A stretch of DNA of 64,000 bases, from the NCBI RefSeq assembly GCF_001592945.1, contig NZ_LRPB01000034.1, forward strand, positions 309,926 to 373,925, written 5' to 3'. Source of the DNA: Roseivirga seohaensis (GTDB lineage Bacteria; Bacteroidota; Bacteroidia; Cytophagales; Cyclobacteriaceae). The notes below the pieces were generated by a model, which saw nothing but the letters and a program-made list of their open reading frames with translations, had not been told where the DNA came from and did no database searches. Positions within the stretch are counted from its first letter, which is position 1, and each line of letters starts with the position of its first letter. Shown here piece by piece: positions 62,449 through 64,000 of this stretch. Position numbers and translations under genes: made by a program.

Positions 62449-63206
62449 TTTTCTATTCTTACTGGGATATTATAGCCCTTTAAATAATTTTTTAAATCTG
62501 GAATTGACACCTCTTTGAAGTGAAAAATACTGGCTGCCAAGGCAGCATCAGCAAGACCAATGGTGAAGCTATCGAGGAAGTGTTCTTGGTTGCCCGCCCC
62601 CCCCGAAGCAATTACAGGAATGGACACTGAGCCCGAAACTTTAGCCGTAAGTTCATTCGCGAAGCCAGCTTTGGTTCCGTCATGATCCATAGAAGTGAGG
62701 AGTATTTCACCCGCCCCTCGCTCCTCTACTTCCTTTGCCCAAAGCAAAGTTCTTCTTTCGGTAGCGGTACGTCCTCCGCTCACATGAACGATGTGTTCGC
62801 CCTCTACAAAGCGAGAGTCAATGGCCACCACCACACATTGACTTCCAAACTCTCCGGCCAGTTCACTCACCAATTCAGGACGCATAACGGCAGAAGAGTT
62901 GATAGAAATCTTATCCGCTCCTGCATTTAGCAAAGCAGACACATCGGCAATGGAAGATATACCTCCACCCACCGTAAACGGAATATTGATTTCGGCAGCC
63001 ACACGCTTTACCAATTCTATCAGGGTCTTTCGTTTCTCTACCGTAGCTGTAATATCTAGAAACACCAATTCATCGGCTCCTTCGGCAGCGTATATGGCCG
63101 CAAGCTCTACTGGATCTCCAGCATCGCGCAAATCAACAAAGTTGACCCCCTTTACGGTGCGCCCATTTTTAATGTCTAGACAGGGTATAATTCGTTTTGT
63201 TAGCAC
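62445..63206 (-). CDS. hisF: Imidazole glycerol phosphate synthase, cyclase subunit
   Basis: 253 residues, a full half-barrel-repeat TIM fold. Catalytic Asp in [15 protein letters not shown] (about 11) and the second in VVVAIDSRF (about 130), with FTVGGGISS and VIASGGAGN phosphate sites. Works with HisH, which must be encoded outside the window. Sixteen bases separate it from hisA. Confidence 0.97.
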   Translation of the reverse strand: MLTKRIIPCLDIKNGRTVKGVNFVDLRDAGDPVELAAIYAAEGADELVFLDITATVEKRKTLIELVKRVAAEINIPFTVGGGISSIADVSALLNAGADKISINSSAVMRPELVSELAGEFGSQCVVVAIDSRFVEGEHIVHVSGGRTATERRTLLWAKEVEERGAGEILLTSMDHDGTKAGFANELTAKVSGSVSIPVIASGGAGNQEHFLDSFTIGLADAALAASIFHFKEVSIPDLKNYLKGYNIPVRIEK

Positions 63207-63222
63207 TTCTTAGTATTTAGTT

Positions 63223-63951
63223 CTAGTTTATGGTTTGTTCAAAAGAGGCCAGTTCTTCTAAACTAATCCTCCCTTCATAATAGGCTTTGCCCACTATGGT
63301 TCCGAACATGCCTGCTTGTTCCAATTTCTTAAGGTCATCCAGTTCAGCTACTCCTCCGCTCGCTATCAGCTTTAGCTTTGGGTAGCGCTTCAGAATATCA
63401 TCATATAAATCAAAAGAAGGCCCTTGTAACAGTCCATCCTTGCTTACATCGGTACAGATCACGTACTCTATTCCTGCGCTTACATAGTCTTCTAGAAAGG
63501 CGAAAATATTCATCCCCGAACCTTCTTGCCAACCGTTGATGCGCACTTCGTCATGATGCACATCGGCACCGAGAATGATTTTGCTTGTACCGTACTTCTT
63601 AAGCCAACTTAGCACCAGCGCTTTGTTCTTCACTGCAATACTTCCGGCTGTAATTTGTGCTGCTCCGGCTGCAAAAGCCATATCAATCGCTTCATCGGAT
63701 TTTACACCACCGCCAAAATCTACATGCAAACTGGTGTTTGACGCAATTTTCTTAAGTGTAGGCTCATTTACGATCTTGCTGGCTTTGGCGCCATCTAAAT
63801 CCACTACATGAAGTCGTTTGATGCCTGCGGCTTCAAATTTTTGAGCTACAATAAGCGGATCGGAAGCGTATTCGGTCTTTTGAGCGTAATCGCCCTGCGT
63901 GAGCCGAACGCATTTTCCATCTATAATATCTATGGCTGGTATGATGTGCAT
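63223..63951 (-). CDS. hisA: ProFAR isomerase
   Basis: 242 residues, homologous to HisF. Catalytic Asp in IIPAIDIIDGKCVRLTQGDY (about 8) and ILGADVHHD (about 127), with VDFGGGVKSD and IASGGVAEL for the phosphates. First gene of this stretch of the his operon; the remaining his genes presumably lie beyond 64000. Confidence 0.97.
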   Translation of the reverse strand: MHIIPAIDIIDGKCVRLTQGDYAQKTEYASDPLIVAQKFEAAGIKRLHVVDLDGAKASKIVNEPTLKKIASNTSLHVDFGGGVKSDEAIDMAFAAGAAQITAGSIAVKNKALVLSWLKKYGTSKIILGADVHHDEVRINGWQEGSGMNIFAFLEDYVSAGIEYVICTDVSKDGLLQGPSFDLYDDILKRYPKLKLIASGGVAELDDLKKLEQAGMFGTIVGKAYYEGRISLEELASFEQTIN

Positions 63952-63980
63952 TGTTTCTAGTATATGGTAGTTAGTATTGG

Positions 63981-64000
63981 GTCAATAGTCAATAGTCAAT
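63981..64000. repeat. Short tandem repeat at the right edge
   Basis: GTCAATA repeated almost three times, cut by the window end, 30 bases upstream of hisA. Might continue beyond. Confidence 0.5.

Noticed and set aside
1..64000. tRNA or rRNA genes, prophage, complete insertion sequences
   Set aside because: No cloverleaf pattern, rRNA sequence, phage structural genes or paired IS ends were recognised by eye; a tRNA scan would be needed to rule out all tRNAs.

Overview
The window reads as chromosomal DNA of a Bacteroidota bacterium, most likely a marine Cytophagales relative; the genus is not determinable from sequence alone. The grounds are: AT-rich DNA (about 40% GC by eye); a type IX secretion C-terminal domain protein; a TonB receptor with an N-terminal carboxypeptidase-regulatory-like domain; many lineage-typical lipoproteins and DUF families (DUF1080, DUF2911, DUF3667, DUF4442); -7 boxes of the Bacteroidota type TAnnTTTG; and few Shine-Dalgarno sequences. 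No rRNA, tRNA, CRISPR array, prophage or integrase was seen.

Layout. 0-12 kb: PqiA-like protein, MATE exporter, RRM protein, DUF1080 lipoprotein, a RAYT-type transposase with REP-like palindromes, a divergent TruA, a TonB receptor, a Crp/Fnr regulator beside an SMR exporter, a 2,4-dienoyl-CoA-reductase-like SDR and an OmpA lipoprotein. 12.3-14.4 kb: a compact tail-to-tail type II restriction-modification pair whose C5 methyltransferase carries its own N-terminal helix-turn-helix. 14.4-28 kb: transporters, a CBM9/glycoside-hydrolase-like pair, acyl-CoA-binding protein, a T9SS cargo protein and full-length PurL. 28-33.6 kb: an accessory region with an AbiJ-like gene, a tandemly duplicated small membrane protein gene, a RelE/ParE-type toxin-antitoxin pair, and a second Crp/Fnr regulator with its putative target operon, all set in a mosaic of hairpin-forming repeats. 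33.6-64 kb: mainly housekeeping genes (PLP enzyme, TrmL, AlkB, cyclophilin, M28 peptidase, NhaC, HemL, a TPR/periplasmic-binding protein, GuaA, an Asp-box repeat protein, CtlX and the hisA-hisF-hisIE end of a histidine operon).

How parts fit. Two Crp/Fnr regulators each sit directly upstream of a putative target, with an N4-spaced inverted repeat between them. The box next to the regulator with an FNR-like E-x-x-S-R recognition helix is an exact TTGAT-N4-ATCAA. The box next to the regulator with Val in the Glu position is different (TTTCAG-N4-CTGAAA). The R-M methyltransferase has a canonical promoter (TTG-N19-TAAATTTG) followed by an inverted repeat that its own HTH could bind. In the 29-33.5 kb region the same hairpin modules recur in the same order between genes, and a 269-base block occurs on both sides of the toxin-antitoxin pair. 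Together with AbiJ this is the least ordinary part of the window.

All functional calls come from reading translated sequence and motifs; no database search was run.
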